Assembly (NCBI GenBank): GCA_041920415.1
Contig: JBHGYD010000013.1
Span: 11,188 to 75,187, forward strand
Length of the DNA: 64,000 bases
Direction: 5' to 3'
Source: JBHGYD01 sp041920415
Lineage (GTDB): Bacteria; Bacillota; Bacilli; Bacillales; Anoxybacillaceae
Shown here in pieces: positions 9,918 through 17,784 of this stretch. The number at the start of each line of letters is the position of its first letter. Within the stretch, counting starts at the first letter, position 1. Made by a program: the position numbers and the translations under genes. Below the pieces are notes generated by a model. The model ran no database searches. It worked only from the letters and a program-made list of their open reading frames with translations, and was not told the DNA's origin.

Positions 9918-10908
9918 GGTTTTGTTCCTCCTCTCTTAGCTGCAAAAAGCAACGAACTCTATGTCCCTTCTCATCTGTTTCGTATAGTTGCGGATTTTCC
10001 TGAAAACATCGTTCAAACGCATGTTTACACCGCGCGGCAAAGCGACAACCTTGTTTGATAGAGCCAGGCTTTGGCACGTTCCCTGGAATCGAATAAAGAC
10101 GTTCCTTTTTTTCACGAATATCAGGTACGGATTGAATAAGGCCGATCGTATAAGGGTGTTTTGGATTTTTAAAAATGGTATGTACATCGCCTTCTTCGAC
10201 AATTTTCCCTGAATACATCACGACGACGCGCTGGCATACTTCTGCGACTACCCCTAAATCGTGGGTAATCATCATAATCGCTGTGCGGAAATTTTGGTTT
10301 AACTCTTTCATAAGCTTTAAAATTTGTGCTTGAATCGTAACATCTAAAGCAGTTGTCGGTTCATCAGCAATAAGAACCGCTGGACGGCATACCATTGCCA
10401 TCGCAATCATGACTCTTTGCCTCATCCCACCAGATAGTTGATGGGGATATTCGTCGATGATTTCCTCCGCACGTGGAAGACCGACAAGTTTTAACATTTC
10501 AATTGCACGAAGGCGAGCTTCTTTTTTATTCATATCGGTATGTATACGAATCGCCTCGATGAGTTGATTACCAATCGTAAACAATGGGTTTAATGAGGTC
10601 ATCGGTTCTTGAAAAATCATCGCTATTTCATTTCCACGAATCTCTTTCATTCGCTTTTCTGTCGCACGAACAAGATTCTCTCCTTTAAATAAAATTTCAC
10701 CACCAACGACTTTACCAATCCCTTTTGGCAACAACCCCATAATGGATAAAGAGGTTACGCTTTTTCCGCACCCCGATTCTCCGACAACACCTAAAATTTC
10801 TCCTTCGTTTATATAAAAATCGATATCATCCACCGCAGGAATTTCTCCATCATCAGTAAAAAAAGAAGTTTTTAATCCTTTGACTTCCAGCACTCGCTGT
10901 TCACTCAT
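9883..10908 (-). CDS. Peptide ABC transporter ATPase, D-type
   Basis: 341-residue DppD/OppD/AppD-type ATPase and first gene of the operon. It has Walker A GESGCGKSV, ABC signature LSGGMRQRVMIAMAM, Walker B VLIADEPTTALD, switch ITHDLGVVAE and a C-terminal cysteine extension CRFAARCKHAFERC. The order D-F-binding protein-B-C equals that of the B. subtilis app operon (appDFABC) rather than dpp, which favours an App-like oligopeptide system. The ligand remains open. A GGGGGTG ribosome binding site precedes the ATG. Confidence 0.95.
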   Translation of the reverse strand: MSEQRVLEVKGLKTSFFTDDGEIPAVDDIDFYINEGEILGVVGESGCGKSVTSLSIMGLLPKGIGKVVGGEILFKGENLVRATEKRMKEIRGNEIAMIFQEPMTSLNPLFTIGNQLIEAIRIHTDMNKKEARLRAIEMLKLVGLPRAEEIIDEYPHQLSGGMRQRVMIAMAMVCRPAVLIADEPTTALDVTIQAQILKLMKELNQNFRTAIMMITHDLGVVAEVCQRVVVMYSGKIVEEGDVHTIFKNPKHPYTIGLIQSVPDIREKKERLYSIPGNVPKPGSIKQGCRFAARCKHAFERCFQENPQLYETDEKGHRVRCFLQLREEEQNRGRTVVAGERS

Positions 10909-10973
10909 GTCGTCACCCCCTGCCTAAGTAAACACAAAAAGAGTTGTATCATTATTCTGTCATTTTAATTAAA

Positions 10974-11002
10974 ATTATGCCATGTATAGTAGAATAATAC
11001 AA
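10974..11002 (-). promoter_or_regulatory. Candidate sigma-A promoter of the peptide transporter operon
   Basis: On the minus strand a TTGTAT box (11002-10997) lies 17 bp from a CATAAT box (10979-10974), about 65 bases upstream of the first ATPase start. Both hexamers deviate from consensus. The surroundings are strongly AT-rich. Confidence 0.45.
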
Positions 11003-11064
11003 TACATAATATTTAAAAAAATTAAAATTATCTAAATAAAATTAATCCATTTTATAGAAACATG

Positions 11065-11102
11065 AAAAAAGTGGTCTTATCTACCGAAAGACCACTTTTT
11101 TC
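11065..11102. terminator. Bidirectional terminator
   Basis: A 14-bp stem AAAAAAGTGGTCTT/AAGACCACTTTTTT with a 9-nt loop stands between ntdP and the transporter operon promoter. It probably insulates the operon from upstream transcription. Bases 10,909-11,279 otherwise hold only the promoter and the ntdP terminator. Confidence 0.85.
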
Positions 11103-11232
11103 CTTATGTTTATTTACTTTGTTTACTTTTTTCTAATATCATAAGTATTTTTTTCTCACTTTATTTCTTTATCACAAAAAAGTATGTACAATCTGATATT
11201 TATTGCAATATATGAAACCGCCTTAAAAGCAG

Positions 11233-11265
11233 AAAAACCTGTTTGCTACAATGAACAGGCTTTTT
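11233..11265 (-). terminator. Terminator of ntdP
   Basis: On the minus strand AAAAAGCCTGTT pairs with AACAGGTTTTT around a 10-nt loop, starting 15 bases after the ntdP stop codon. Confidence 0.8.
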
Positions 11266-11279
11266 GCTTCCACGCATAT

Positions 11280-11813
11280 CTACTTTCGATAAGAAAGAAA
11301 TTTTTCGTACCATGTATCAATAAAATCTGGGGCAAATGGACCTTTTCTTTGTTGAATCCAACTGATAAGCTTTTCGACATTGTTTTTTAAAATGCGATCA
11401 ATCACGCTTGGATAGTTCATTTCTCGGCGATGTCGTTCGTATTCATCTTCATCAAGAAGAATATACGTCATATTTGGAAATACTTTTACATCTAAATCAT
11501 AATCAATATATTTCAGCGCCTCTTTATCCCAAACAAACGGAGAGCTAAGATTGCAATAATAATATACTCCGTCTTCACGAATCATCCCGATGATGTTAAA
11601 CCAATGTTTTGCATGAAAAAAGCAAATCGCAGGCTCCCTTGTAATCCATGTTCGTCCATCCGCTTCCGTGACAACCGTTCGATCATTGGCAGCAATAATA
11701 TAATTAGGTGTCCCTTTTAACACAATCGTTTCTTCCCAGATCCGATGAATAAAGCCGTTATGTTTGTAGCTATGGATTTGAATGATTTCCCCTTCACTAG
11801 GATAACTCATCAT
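11280..11813 (-). CDS. ntdP: Nucleoside tri-/diphosphate phosphatase NtdP (DUF402, YgaC)
   Basis: 177-residue DUF402 protein matching B. subtilis YgaC/NtdP and the staphylococcal Sa1684 family. These enzymes hydrolyse nucleoside tri- and diphosphates with a metal cofactor. Recognisable stretches are PSEGEIIQIHSYKHNG at the N-terminus, the strand WFNIIGMIREDGVYYYCNLSSP, and DYDLDVKVFPN with its family-typical acidic metal-binding residues. Length equals the family norm. The start has an AGGGAG ribosome binding site; the second Met is an equally possible start. The gene runs towards the transporter operon and has its own terminator. Confidence 0.9.
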   Translation of the reverse strand: MMSYPSEGEIIQIHSYKHNGFIHRIWEETIVLKGTPNYIIAANDRTVVTEADGRTWITREPAICFFHAKHWFNIIGMIREDGVYYYCNLSSPFVWDKEALKYIDYDLDVKVFPNMTYILLDEDEYERHRREMNYPSVIDRILKNNVEKLISWIQQRKGPFAPDFIDTWYEKFLSYRK

Positions 11814-11899
11814 ATTTTCTCCCTACTTTCACCTGGGCACTTCTTTTCTTTATTATAACGGTTCGAGCCACAAATGAAAACAAAAGAGCCATCAACTCG

Positions 11900-12163
11900 T
11901 CAAGATGACTCACAAGTATGGTGATAATAACGTTGATAAGATTGAATAACTTCCTCTGTTTGTTTTTCAAATATTTGTTGAATTTCTTTTAATTGTTGTT
12001 TCATTTGTTGAATCTCTTCTTGAATCGATTGCAATTTCGCTTCGTTTTGCAATTCGATTAACTCTTCTTCAATCGCTTGGCAACGCTCAATTTCCGATTG
12101 TAAAAACAGTAGCTGATCCATCGTCTTAAGCTGTTCGCTCACTAAACGGTCAAAAGGCTCCAT
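11900..12163 (-). CDS. ygaB: YgaB-like coiled-coil protein
   Basis: 87-residue small protein, almost entirely helical and Gln/Glu-rich (QSEIERCQAIEEELIELQNE, QSIQEEIQQMKQQLKEIQ), with a predicted coiled coil over residues 10-75. The frame is open further upstream, but the start at 12163 (MEPFDRLVSEQ) has a good GAAAGGGGAG ribosome binding site and gives the size of B. subtilis YgaB. Its place between sspE and ntdP (ygaC) matches the B. subtilis order. Function is unknown in the family. Confidence 0.8.
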   Translation of the reverse strand: MEPFDRLVSEQLKTMDQLLFLQSEIERCQAIEEELIELQNEAKLQSIQEEIQQMKQQLKEIQQIFEKQTEEVIQSYQRYYHHTCESS

Positions 12164-12276
12164 TTTCCTCTCCCCTTTCAACATCCTATAGTGATTACAT
12201 TCGGGAAAGAAGGAACGATTTCCTTTGACTATATATGTAGAGTCGTGATAACTTTTGTCGAGAGAATGATGAAAAC

Positions 12277-12313
12277 AAGCAGGCACCCCTGCCGAAAAAA
12301 GGAGTGCCTGCTT
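12277..12313 (-). terminator. Terminator of sspE
   Basis: A 13-bp near-perfect stem AAGCAGGCACcCC/GGaGTGCCTGCTT begins 8 bases after the sspE stop on the minus strand. A T-containing tail follows. Confidence 0.85.
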
Positions 12314-12320
12314 ATTGTTG

Positions 12321-12512
12321 TTATTTGCTTGTATTTTGCGCTTTGCGAGCTTCCGCTTGAGCGTTTTGTTGTTTTACGTCTTGCGCGTTTGTTTCTGACG
12401 CAAATTCTGTACCGAATTGACCTGCTGCTCCAGCTTGTGCAGATTGCGCGTTTTGTTGTCTTACTTCTTGAATGTTAGTACCTGCTGCTGATTTGTTTGG
12501 TTGTTTTGCCAT
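12321..12512 (-). CDS. sspE: Gamma-type small acid-soluble spore protein
   Basis: 63-residue gamma-type SASP. It is a spore-core amino acid reserve degraded on germination and does not bind DNA like alpha/beta SASPs. It is Gln/Ala/Asn-rich, with two internal repeats (TNIQEVRQQNAQ and TNAQDVKQQNAQ) and typical FGTEFASET motifs that are GPR protease sites. The chosen start MAKQPNKSAAG has a GGAGGTGAT ribosome binding site. In B. subtilis expression depends on sigma-G; I did not identify the promoter. It has its own terminator and sits between ygaB and fabL. Confidence 0.95.
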   Translation of the reverse strand: MAKQPNKSAAGTNIQEVRQQNAQSAQAGAAGQFGTEFASETNAQDVKQQNAQAEARKAQNTSK

Positions 12513-12570
12513 TGTTATCACCTCCACGACATTTAATGTGTCCAGAAGGTGACGGATCTATCCATAAAAA

Positions 12571-13320
12571 TTATAAAAGTAAAGATCTTCCACCATCGAC
12601 AATAATCGTTTGACCACGGATCATTTCCGCTTGTTCCGATAATAAAAACATGACCGCATGAACAATATCTTTCGCCTCTACCATTCGTCCTGCCGGCGTT
12701 TTTGCTACTGCATCCGCTAACATCTCTTCACGATTTGGAAAATGTTTCAATGCATCGGTATCGACCGCGCCACCTGAAACGGCATTGACAGAAATATTTT
12801 TCGCTGCTAATTCAACCGCTAAATAGCGGGTTAATGACTCAAGAGCCGCTTTCGAAACGCCAACCGCCGTATAGTTTTCTAAATAACGAATAGAGCCAAG
12901 TGAGCTAATGCTCACAATTTTGCCGCCACCGACCTTCTCCATTCGTTTCGCTGCTTCTTGGGCGCAAAACAATAATGCTTTACTGTTAATATCCATCGTC
13001 CAATCCCAATGTGATTCTTCTAATTCCATTGCTGGACGAAGCACTCCTGAAGCGGCGTTGTTAATAAGCACATCGACACGACCAAACACGTCATCAATTT
13101 GTGCAAACATTTCTTTAATTTTCTCGACTTTCCCGACATTCGCTTTTACAACAAGCGCTTTTTGACCTAATGCCTCGATTTCTCGCGCTGTTTGTAATGC
13201 CGCTTCTTTACTGCGCGCATAGTTTACGACAATATGATACCCTTCTTTCGCCAGACGAAGCGCAATCTCTTTACCGATACCTCGGCTACTTCCAGTGACA
13301 ACTGCTACTTTTTCGCTCAT
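12571..13320 (-). CDS. fabL: Enoyl-[acyl-carrier-protein] reductase [NADPH] FabL
   Basis: 249-residue short-chain dehydrogenase closely matching B. subtilis FabL (YgaA), the triclosan-tolerant enoyl-ACP reductase of fatty acid elongation. It shows the N-terminal nucleotide-binding motif TGSSRGIG, NNAASGVLRP, and the catalytic region SSLGSIRYLENYTAVGVSKAA, where Tyr and Lys of the family's YX(6)K arrangement can be placed. The C-terminus IRGQTIIVDGGRSLL is standard. A short gap separates it from sspE. No other fab gene is nearby, as in B. subtilis. Confidence 0.95.
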   Translation of the reverse strand: MSEKVAVVTGSSRGIGKEIALRLAKEGYHIVVNYARSKEAALQTAREIEALGQKALVVKANVGKVEKIKEMFAQIDDVFGRVDVLINNAASGVLRPAMELEESHWDWTMDINSKALLFCAQEAAKRMEKVGGGKIVSISSLGSIRYLENYTAVGVSKAALESLTRYLAVELAAKNISVNAVSGGAVDTDALKHFPNREEMLADAVAKTPAGRMVEAKDIVHAVMFLLSEQAEMIRGQTIIVDGGRSLLL

Positions 13321-13395
13321 TATCTTCTCCCCTTTGTTTTTATGTATAAATAAACGGACTGTTTTTTAAACTATGGAAAAAAGGAGGAACAGCCC

Positions 13396-13620
13396 ATGTA
13401 TGTTGGTCGTGATATGACAGAACTTTCCATGTTGCCGAAGTCGGAATGGAAAGATAGTGAACTTGCCTTTTTTCATCATTCGTTTCAGCAAATTACCCCT
13501 TATTTAAATGTAGAAGGACAAACGATTCACCGCGAAATTATTGAAGAAATCGAAGCGCGCCGCGGTTTGAAGCGGAACGAAGCAGATTATACACACGGAA
13601 CACAGATGTCATATGACTAA
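13396..13620 (+). CDS. yfhS: YfhS-like small protein
   Basis: 74-residue hydrophilic protein (MYVGRDMTELSMLPKSEWKD) with the size and position of B. subtilis YfhS, divergent from fabL. An AAGGAGG ribosome binding site lies 8 bases before the ATG. Function is not established; a role around sporulation has been suggested for yfhS. No motif beyond the conserved N-terminal half is visible. Confidence 0.75.
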   Translation: MYVGRDMTELSMLPKSEWKDSELAFFHHSFQQITPYLNVEGQTIHREIIEEIEARRGLKRNEADYTHGTQMSYD

Positions 13621-13645
13621 AAACAGGTGGAATCCCCACCTGTTT
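13621..13645. terminator. Bidirectional terminator between yfhS and mutY
   Basis: A perfect 10-bp stem AAACAGGTGG/CCACCTGTTT with a 5-nt loop starts directly after the yfhS stop codon and overlaps the mutY stop. It can serve both convergent genes. Confidence 0.85.
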
Positions 13646-14738
13646 ATTTCCTCTTGTACTCGTGCCAAATGCGCTGGTGAGAAACAGGAAACGCATAATG
13701 ATTGATGTCGTGTTCATCAACAAGCTTAAATCGTTCCGTTTCAACGATACCGCCCATGATTTTACCATAATAGACGACTATATTCCAAATTAAATGGGAG
13801 AAAACATGCTCCAGAGCGGCAAAAGGTTGCTCTAACTGTACCTTTACTCCGTACTCCTCATTTAAAAAAGTTTCTAGCTGCGTTTTTGGATTTTCTGCTA
13901 GAGGGAGGATTTCGCAGTTCGGAAATTCCCATAAATTCGCCAATAATCCTTCGTTGTCACGTTTATGAATGAGCACTTTTCCGGTTTCATCTTCGATCAC
14001 CGCAGCGACGATTGGTACCTCTTTTATTTTCGCTTTTTTCGTCTTAACGGGAAGCTCCGCTTGCACTCCTTCATGGAACGCGCGACAATGAGCTTGGACC
14101 GGACAAAGTAAACATGCCGGGTTTCCTGGAATACAAATTAATGCTCCGAGTTCCATCAATGCTTGGTTAAAGTAAGAAGGGTTTTCTTTATCAATAATCG
14201 CTCTTACAATTTCTTCAAAAAGTTTTCTCGTTCTTACTTTGGCGATATCTTCCCATATTAAAAAAATTCGCGATAACACACGCATCACATTACCATCGAC
14301 AGCCGGCTCTGGAACTCCGTACGCAATGCTTAATACTGCTCCCGTCGTATAAGGACCGACTCCCTTTAATTTTGAAAACTCTTCAGCCCGATTCGGTACT
14401 TTTCCGCCATATCGTTCTTTCACTTCTTTTACAGCCGCATGCAAATTGCGAACCCGCGAATAATATCCAAGTCCTTCCCAAGCTTTTAACACTTTTTCCT
14501 CATCCGCATCTGCTAATGCTTCTAAAGTTGGAAATTGTTCAATAAACTGATGAAAGTATGGAATTACCGTTTCCACTCTTGTTTGTTGCAACATAATTTC
14601 CGATACCCAAATTTTATAAGGGTCTCTGTCTTTTCGCCATGGTAAATCGCGCTGTTCTTTTTCAAACCAGCTAATTAAGTCGCGCTGAAAAGATTCAATC
14701 GCAAATCCTTCCACGAATTTCCTTCTTTTTTCGTTCAC
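13644..14738 (-). CDS. mutY: A/G-specific adenine glycosylase MutY
   Basis: 364-residue MutY (B. subtilis YfhQ), which removes adenine mispaired with 8-oxoguanine. The helix-hairpin-helix glycosylase domain has the catalytic Glu in WVSEIMLQQTRV and the catalytic Asp in PEPAVDGNVMRVL. The four iron-sulfur ligands have the exact C-X6-C-X2-C-X5-C spacing in CIPGNPACLLCPVQAHC. The C-terminal NUDIX-like domain that recognises 8-oxoG begins near residue 235 (VPIVAAVIEDETGKVLIHKR). All key residues are present. Monocistronic by its flanks. Confidence 0.97.
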   Translation of the reverse strand: MNEKRRKFVEGFAIESFQRDLISWFEKEQRDLPWRKDRDPYKIWVSEIMLQQTRVETVIPYFHQFIEQFPTLEALADADEEKVLKAWEGLGYYSRVRNLHAAVKEVKERYGGKVPNRAEEFSKLKGVGPYTTGAVLSIAYGVPEPAVDGNVMRVLSRIFLIWEDIAKVRTRKLFEEIVRAIIDKENPSYFNQALMELGALICIPGNPACLLCPVQAHCRAFHEGVQAELPVKTKKAKIKEVPIVAAVIEDETGKVLIHKRDNEGLLANLWEFPNCEILPLAENPKTQLETFLNEEYGVKVQLEQPFAALEHVFSHLIWNIVVYYGKIMGGIVETERFKLVDEHDINHYAFPVSHQRIWHEYKRK

Positions 14739-14901
14739 GTCTGCTCCTCCAAGATGGTAAACTAATGATGATAGTCTGTATTAATATCGATTACTGTACG
14801 TGATTATATAAAAAATTTCAATGATTTTGTTACGATGATCCAATCTCTGCATGAAAACATGGATATACTATGAACTAGAACAATGAAGGGGGCCAATTTC
14901 A

Positions 14902-15882
14902 TTGGATACAGGAACACATATTGTCATGGGAGTTGCCTTAGGAAGCATCGCTACCTTAGATCCGGTCGTTGCCCATGACTCAGTTTTAGCACAGGCCGTG
15001 TTAGTCGGCACATTAGCCGGTTCACAGGCACCTGATTTAGATACAATCTTAAAGTTAAAAAATAACGCAAAATATATTCGAAACCATCGCGGAATTACAC
15101 ATTCGATTCCCGCTCTATTCGTGTGGCCTCTTTTGATTACAGGGATGATTCATTATTTTTATCCGAACGTGAATGTATTTCATCTATGGCTATGGATTTC
15201 CATCGCTGTTACTTTTCATGTATTCGTCGATATGTTTAACGCTTACGGAACGCAAGCCTTACGCCCATTTACAAAAAAATGGATTGCTTTTGGTGTGATT
15301 AATACGTTTGACCCGATTATTTTCGCCCTTCACCTTGCTGGAATTGGAATGATGTTTCTCGGTGCTCATCCCAGCTATACGTTTTTAAGCATTTATGTCG
15401 TATTAATCGGTTATTATTTCGTACGGTTTCGTCAACAAGCGAACATAAAAAAAGCGGTTTATAAACAAATTCCTGATGTAGAAAACATTATTACTGTACC
15501 GACGTTTCGCTTTAATGAATGGCATTTAGCAATTACCGCGAAACATTATTTTTACGTCGGTCGCGCGAAAAACGGTACGATTCATATCTTAGACACATTT
15601 GAAAAATGTCCGCTACCAAATCATCCAATTATTGAAGCAGCGAAAAAAGATGAAAATGTATCAGCGTTTTTATCGTTCTCCCCTGTCTATCGCTGGGAAA
15701 TAAACGAATATGATGATCATTACGAAGTGCGATTTACGGATTTACGCTATCGAAGTAAAGGCTATTATCCATTTGTTGCCGTCGTTCAGTTAGATCTTGA
15801 CTTCAATATTGTCAGCTCATATACTGGTTGGATTTTCAGCGAAGGAAAATTACGAAAAAAACTCGAGCTCATTCCAAACTAA
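14902..15882 (+). CDS. yfhP: Membrane-bound metal-dependent hydrolase YfhP
   Basis: 326-residue member of the YdjM/YfhP family of predicted membrane-bound, metal-dependent hydrolases. Family features are the N-terminal MDTGTHIVMGVALG with its His, PDLDTILK, the NHRGITHS histidines at about residues 63-68, and VDMFNAYGTQ. Several hydrophobic segments follow between residues 65 and 175, then a soluble C-terminal half. The start is TTG at 14902 with an AAGGGGG ribosome binding site 11 bases upstream; no ATG fits. Its place downstream of mutY matches B. subtilis. Confidence 0.9.
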   Translation: MDTGTHIVMGVALGSIATLDPVVAHDSVLAQAVLVGTLAGSQAPDLDTILKLKNNAKYIRNHRGITHSIPALFVWPLLITGMIHYFYPNVNVFHLWLWISIAVTFHVFVDMFNAYGTQALRPFTKKWIAFGVINTFDPIIFALHLAGIGMMFLGAHPSYTFLSIYVVLIGYYFVRFRQQANIKKAVYKQIPDVENIITVPTFRFNEWHLAITAKHYFYVGRAKNGTIHILDTFEKCPLPNHPIIEAAKKDENVSAFLSFSPVYRWEINEYDDHYEVRFTDLRYRSKGYYPFVAVVQLDLDFNIVSSYTGWIFSEGKLRKKLELIPN

Positions 15883-15912
15883 CGAGCGGTTGGCGTCGGC
15901 CAATCGCTCGTT
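15881..15912. terminator. Bidirectional terminator yfhP/yfhJ
   Basis: AACGAGCG and TTGG pair with CCAA and CGCTCGTT in an interrupted stem. It overlaps the ends of yfhP and the convergent yfhJ. Confidence 0.8.
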
Positions 15913-16187
15913 TAATGTTTTAGATAGTCGTTTTGATTAAGCAAATGCTTATATTTTGGGTTCGTTGTTTGAAACTCATGCAATCGCGCGCCATATTGAT
16001 CAATCCATTGTCGTACCACTTTTTCCGTTAATTCTTTCCCTTTGTAAGAATATCCGGCGCGAGCATAAGTCGTTTCAAAATCTTCCCATAGCAATTCGAC
16101 CCATGTTCGCGCTTGAGCATAGGCAAGTGAATTGTTTTTTTCAAGCAAATAGTTCGTTAATCGTTCAAAATACTCGTTCATTGTCAT
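15912..16187 (-). CDS. yfhJ: WVELL protein YfhJ
   Basis: 91-residue small protein with the family's eponymous WVELLWEDFETTYA motif at about residues 28-41. It is named YfhJ in B. subtilis. Function is unknown. The start could be the first or the second Met (MTMNEYF), both behind an AGGTGAG ribosome binding site. It is convergent with yfhP and divergent from sspK, the usual order. Confidence 0.9.
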   Translation of the reverse strand: MTMNEYFERLTNYLLEKNNSLAYAQARTWVELLWEDFETTYARAGYSYKGKELTEKVVRQWIDQYGARLHEFQTTNPKYKHLLNQNDYLKH

Positions 16188-16299
16188 CTTTTTCTCACCT
16201 CACGTACCAATATTTGAACACATAAGACGGAAGAAAAGTCCCATAATAAAAATACGTGTTGACCACCAACACGAGTGATGGGAAGGAGGAAGTAAAGCG

Positions 16300-16461
16300 A
16301 TGCGAAATAAAGAGAGCGGCTTTCCCAACCAAAACAATAATAAATTAGAAGGCGAACCTCGCGCAAAAGCAGAATATGCTTCTAAACGTGCGGATGGTAC
16401 AACTAACACCCATCCACAAGAACGAATGAGTGCTTCTGGCAAACGAACCGAACAATTTTAA
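16300..16461 (+). CDS. sspK: Small acid-soluble spore protein K
   Basis: 53-residue minor SASP, near-identical in pattern to SspK: GFPNQNNNKLEGEPRAKAEY followed by NTHPQERMSASGKR. The chosen ATG has a strong GGAAGGAGG ribosome binding site. Such proteins accumulate in the forespore core. It extends a few residues (TEQF) beyond the usual C-terminus. It is probably read together with, or just before, the next small gene. Confidence 0.93.
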   Translation: MRNKESGFPNQNNNKLEGEPRAKAEYASKRADGTTNTHPQERMSASGKRTEQF

Positions 16462-16496
16462 AGCTTAAACTTATCCCAATCGGGAGGTGTCGCGTC

Positions 16497-16658
16497 ATGG
16501 GTCGTCATTCTCGAAAAAAGTTTTACGATAATCTTTACTCAAATCCGTTTCAACAACCATGGGCCAATCCAAAACATGCCCATTCACAAGTCAATGGTGA
16601 AACACAACAAACGCTTCATTCAATGATTCTTGAACGTCAAACGCGAAAACAATCGTAG
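16497..16658 (+). CDS. YpzG-like small protein
   Basis: 53-residue basic protein (MGRHSRKKFYDNLYSNPF, then HAHSQVNGETQQT and ILERQTRKQS). The SQVNGET core and the length resemble the YpzG family of small Bacillus proteins, often associated with sporulation genes. A GGGAGGTG ribosome binding site precedes the ATG. It follows sspK by 35 bp and ends at a terminator, so the two may share a transcript. Function is unknown. Confidence 0.75.
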   Translation: MGRHSRKKFYDNLYSNPFQQPWANPKHAHSQVNGETQQTLHSMILERQTRKQS

Positions 16659-16666
16659 CCAATGGA

Positions 16667-16694
16667 AACCAGAGAATCCCATTATTCTCTGGTT
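16667..16694. terminator. Terminator after the YpzG-like gene
   Basis: An 11-bp stem AACCAGAGAAT/ATTCTCTGGTT followed by TTCTTTT. It also lies just past the end of convergent yfhH. Confidence 0.85.
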
Positions 16695-16698
16695 TCTT

Positions 16699-17028
16699 TT
16701 ACGGTTTGACTAATAAGGAAATCGGCAATGCTTCCTCTTTTCCATCTCCATTCAATCGATATCCCCATGCAAATACACCATTTAAATAGCGAATTTTAAA
16801 AAACGAACCGGGATCTCCATCTATTTCGTATATATCGCCCGGTTGAAAATCTTCCGGATTTAATAAATACGCTTTTGCCATTGCGATTTTCCGTTCATAC
16901 ACAGCAAATTCGTTCACCATTCCCATTTGTTCCGCTTTGCGTGCCTTTTCCGTCAACGTTGCGATTTCTTGTTTTAACTCGTGTTCTGTCATTTCACTAT
17001 AACGTTTTTGTTCATGCCACTGTTTCAT
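16699..17028 (-). CDS. yfhH: YfhH family protein (DUF1811)
   Basis: 109-residue protein matching YfhH: an N-terminal helical hairpin (SEMTEHELKQEIATLTEKARKAEQ cut here for length) and a C-terminal SH3-like beta domain (FQPGDIYEIDGDPGSFFKI, NGVFAWGYR). The family's cellular role is not settled. Size and position next to recX agree with B. subtilis. It starts at ATG behind an AGGGGG ribosome binding site. Confidence 0.9.
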   Translation of the reverse strand: MKQWHEQKRYSEMTEHELKQEIATLTEKARKAEQMGMVNEFAVYERKIAMAKAYLLNPEDFQPGDIYEIDGDPGSFFKIRYLNGVFAWGYRLNGDGKEEALPISLLVKP

Positions 17029-17095
17029 TATGTATTCCCCCTTGTTTTTATTATATAATTAATGGGAGTAAGAATCACGAAATGGAGATGTAAAC

Positions 17096-17764
17096 ATGGA
17101 AGCAATCGTAATTACAGGTGCTGGTACAGGTTTAGGCAAAGAATTAGCGTTGCAATACGCTCGTAAAGGATATGCCATTATTTTGACAGGAAGACGCCAA
17201 CAACCACTTTTAACCGTAAAACAAGAAATTGAAAAAAACGGCGGTCAAGCGTTTGTTTATACATTGGATATTCGCCGTTATGAAGAAGTAAACAAGATAG
17301 CAGAAACCATTATTCAAAACCATCTTGTTACATGTTTAATCAATAATGCAGGAATCGGTCATTTCGGACCGTTATCTTCGCTTACTCATGAACAAATTGA
17401 TGACATGATCCAAACGAACGTAAATGGCACCATTTATATGACAAAGGCGTTTTTACCTTATTTTCAAACTCTACCGAAAGCAAAAATAATCAACATTATC
17501 TCTACGGCTGGCTTAAGAGGAAAAATAAACGAATCCGTGTATGTAGCCACTAAGTTTGCGATTCGCGGATTTAGCGAAAGCCTTGTGAAAGAACTAGAAC
17601 AAACGAATATTTCCGTCACAGCCGTGTATATGGGTGGAATGGATACACCATTTTGGGAAGGAACGGATCATATCAAGGATCATTCTCGGCTTCGTTCCCC
17701 TCAAAAAGTAGCCGAACAAATCATCGCGGAAGAAAACGGACAAGCAGAAATCATCATCCAGTAG
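17096..17764 (+). CDS. SDR family NAD(P)-dependent oxidoreductase
   Basis: 222-residue classical-type short-chain dehydrogenase. Motifs are TGAGTGLGKELALQYA for dinucleotide binding, NNAGIGHFGP, Ser in IISTAGLRGK, and YVATKFAIRGF with the catalytic Tyr and Lys. The Arg in TGRRQQ after the second strand suggests preference for NADP(H). The short C-terminal part resembles small sepiapterin-reductase-like or YqjQ-type SDRs. Substrate unknown. It is convergent with recX and shares a terminator hairpin with it. Confidence 0.88.
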   Translation: MEAIVITGAGTGLGKELALQYARKGYAIILTGRRQQPLLTVKQEIEKNGGQAFVYTLDIRRYEEVNKIAETIIQNHLVTCLINNAGIGHFGPLSSLTHEQIDDMIQTNVNGTIYMTKAFLPYFQTLPKAKIINIISTAGLRGKINESVYVATKFAIRGFSESLVKELEQTNISVTAVYMGGMDTPFWEGTDHIKDHSRLRSPQKVAEQIIAEENGQAEIIIQ

Positions 17765-17784
17765 GAGAAACGATTCTCCTACTG
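17759..17784. terminator. Bidirectional terminator SDR/recX
   Basis: A perfect 11-bp stem CAGTAGGAGAA/TTCTCCTACTG with a 4-nt loop overlaps the stop codons of both convergent genes. Confidence 0.75.

Noticed and set aside
7302..10908. Nickel or other metal ABC transporter
   Set aside because: The binding protein and ATPases fit family 5 peptide systems equally well or better, and no metal-binding histidine cluster or nik-type regulator is visible.
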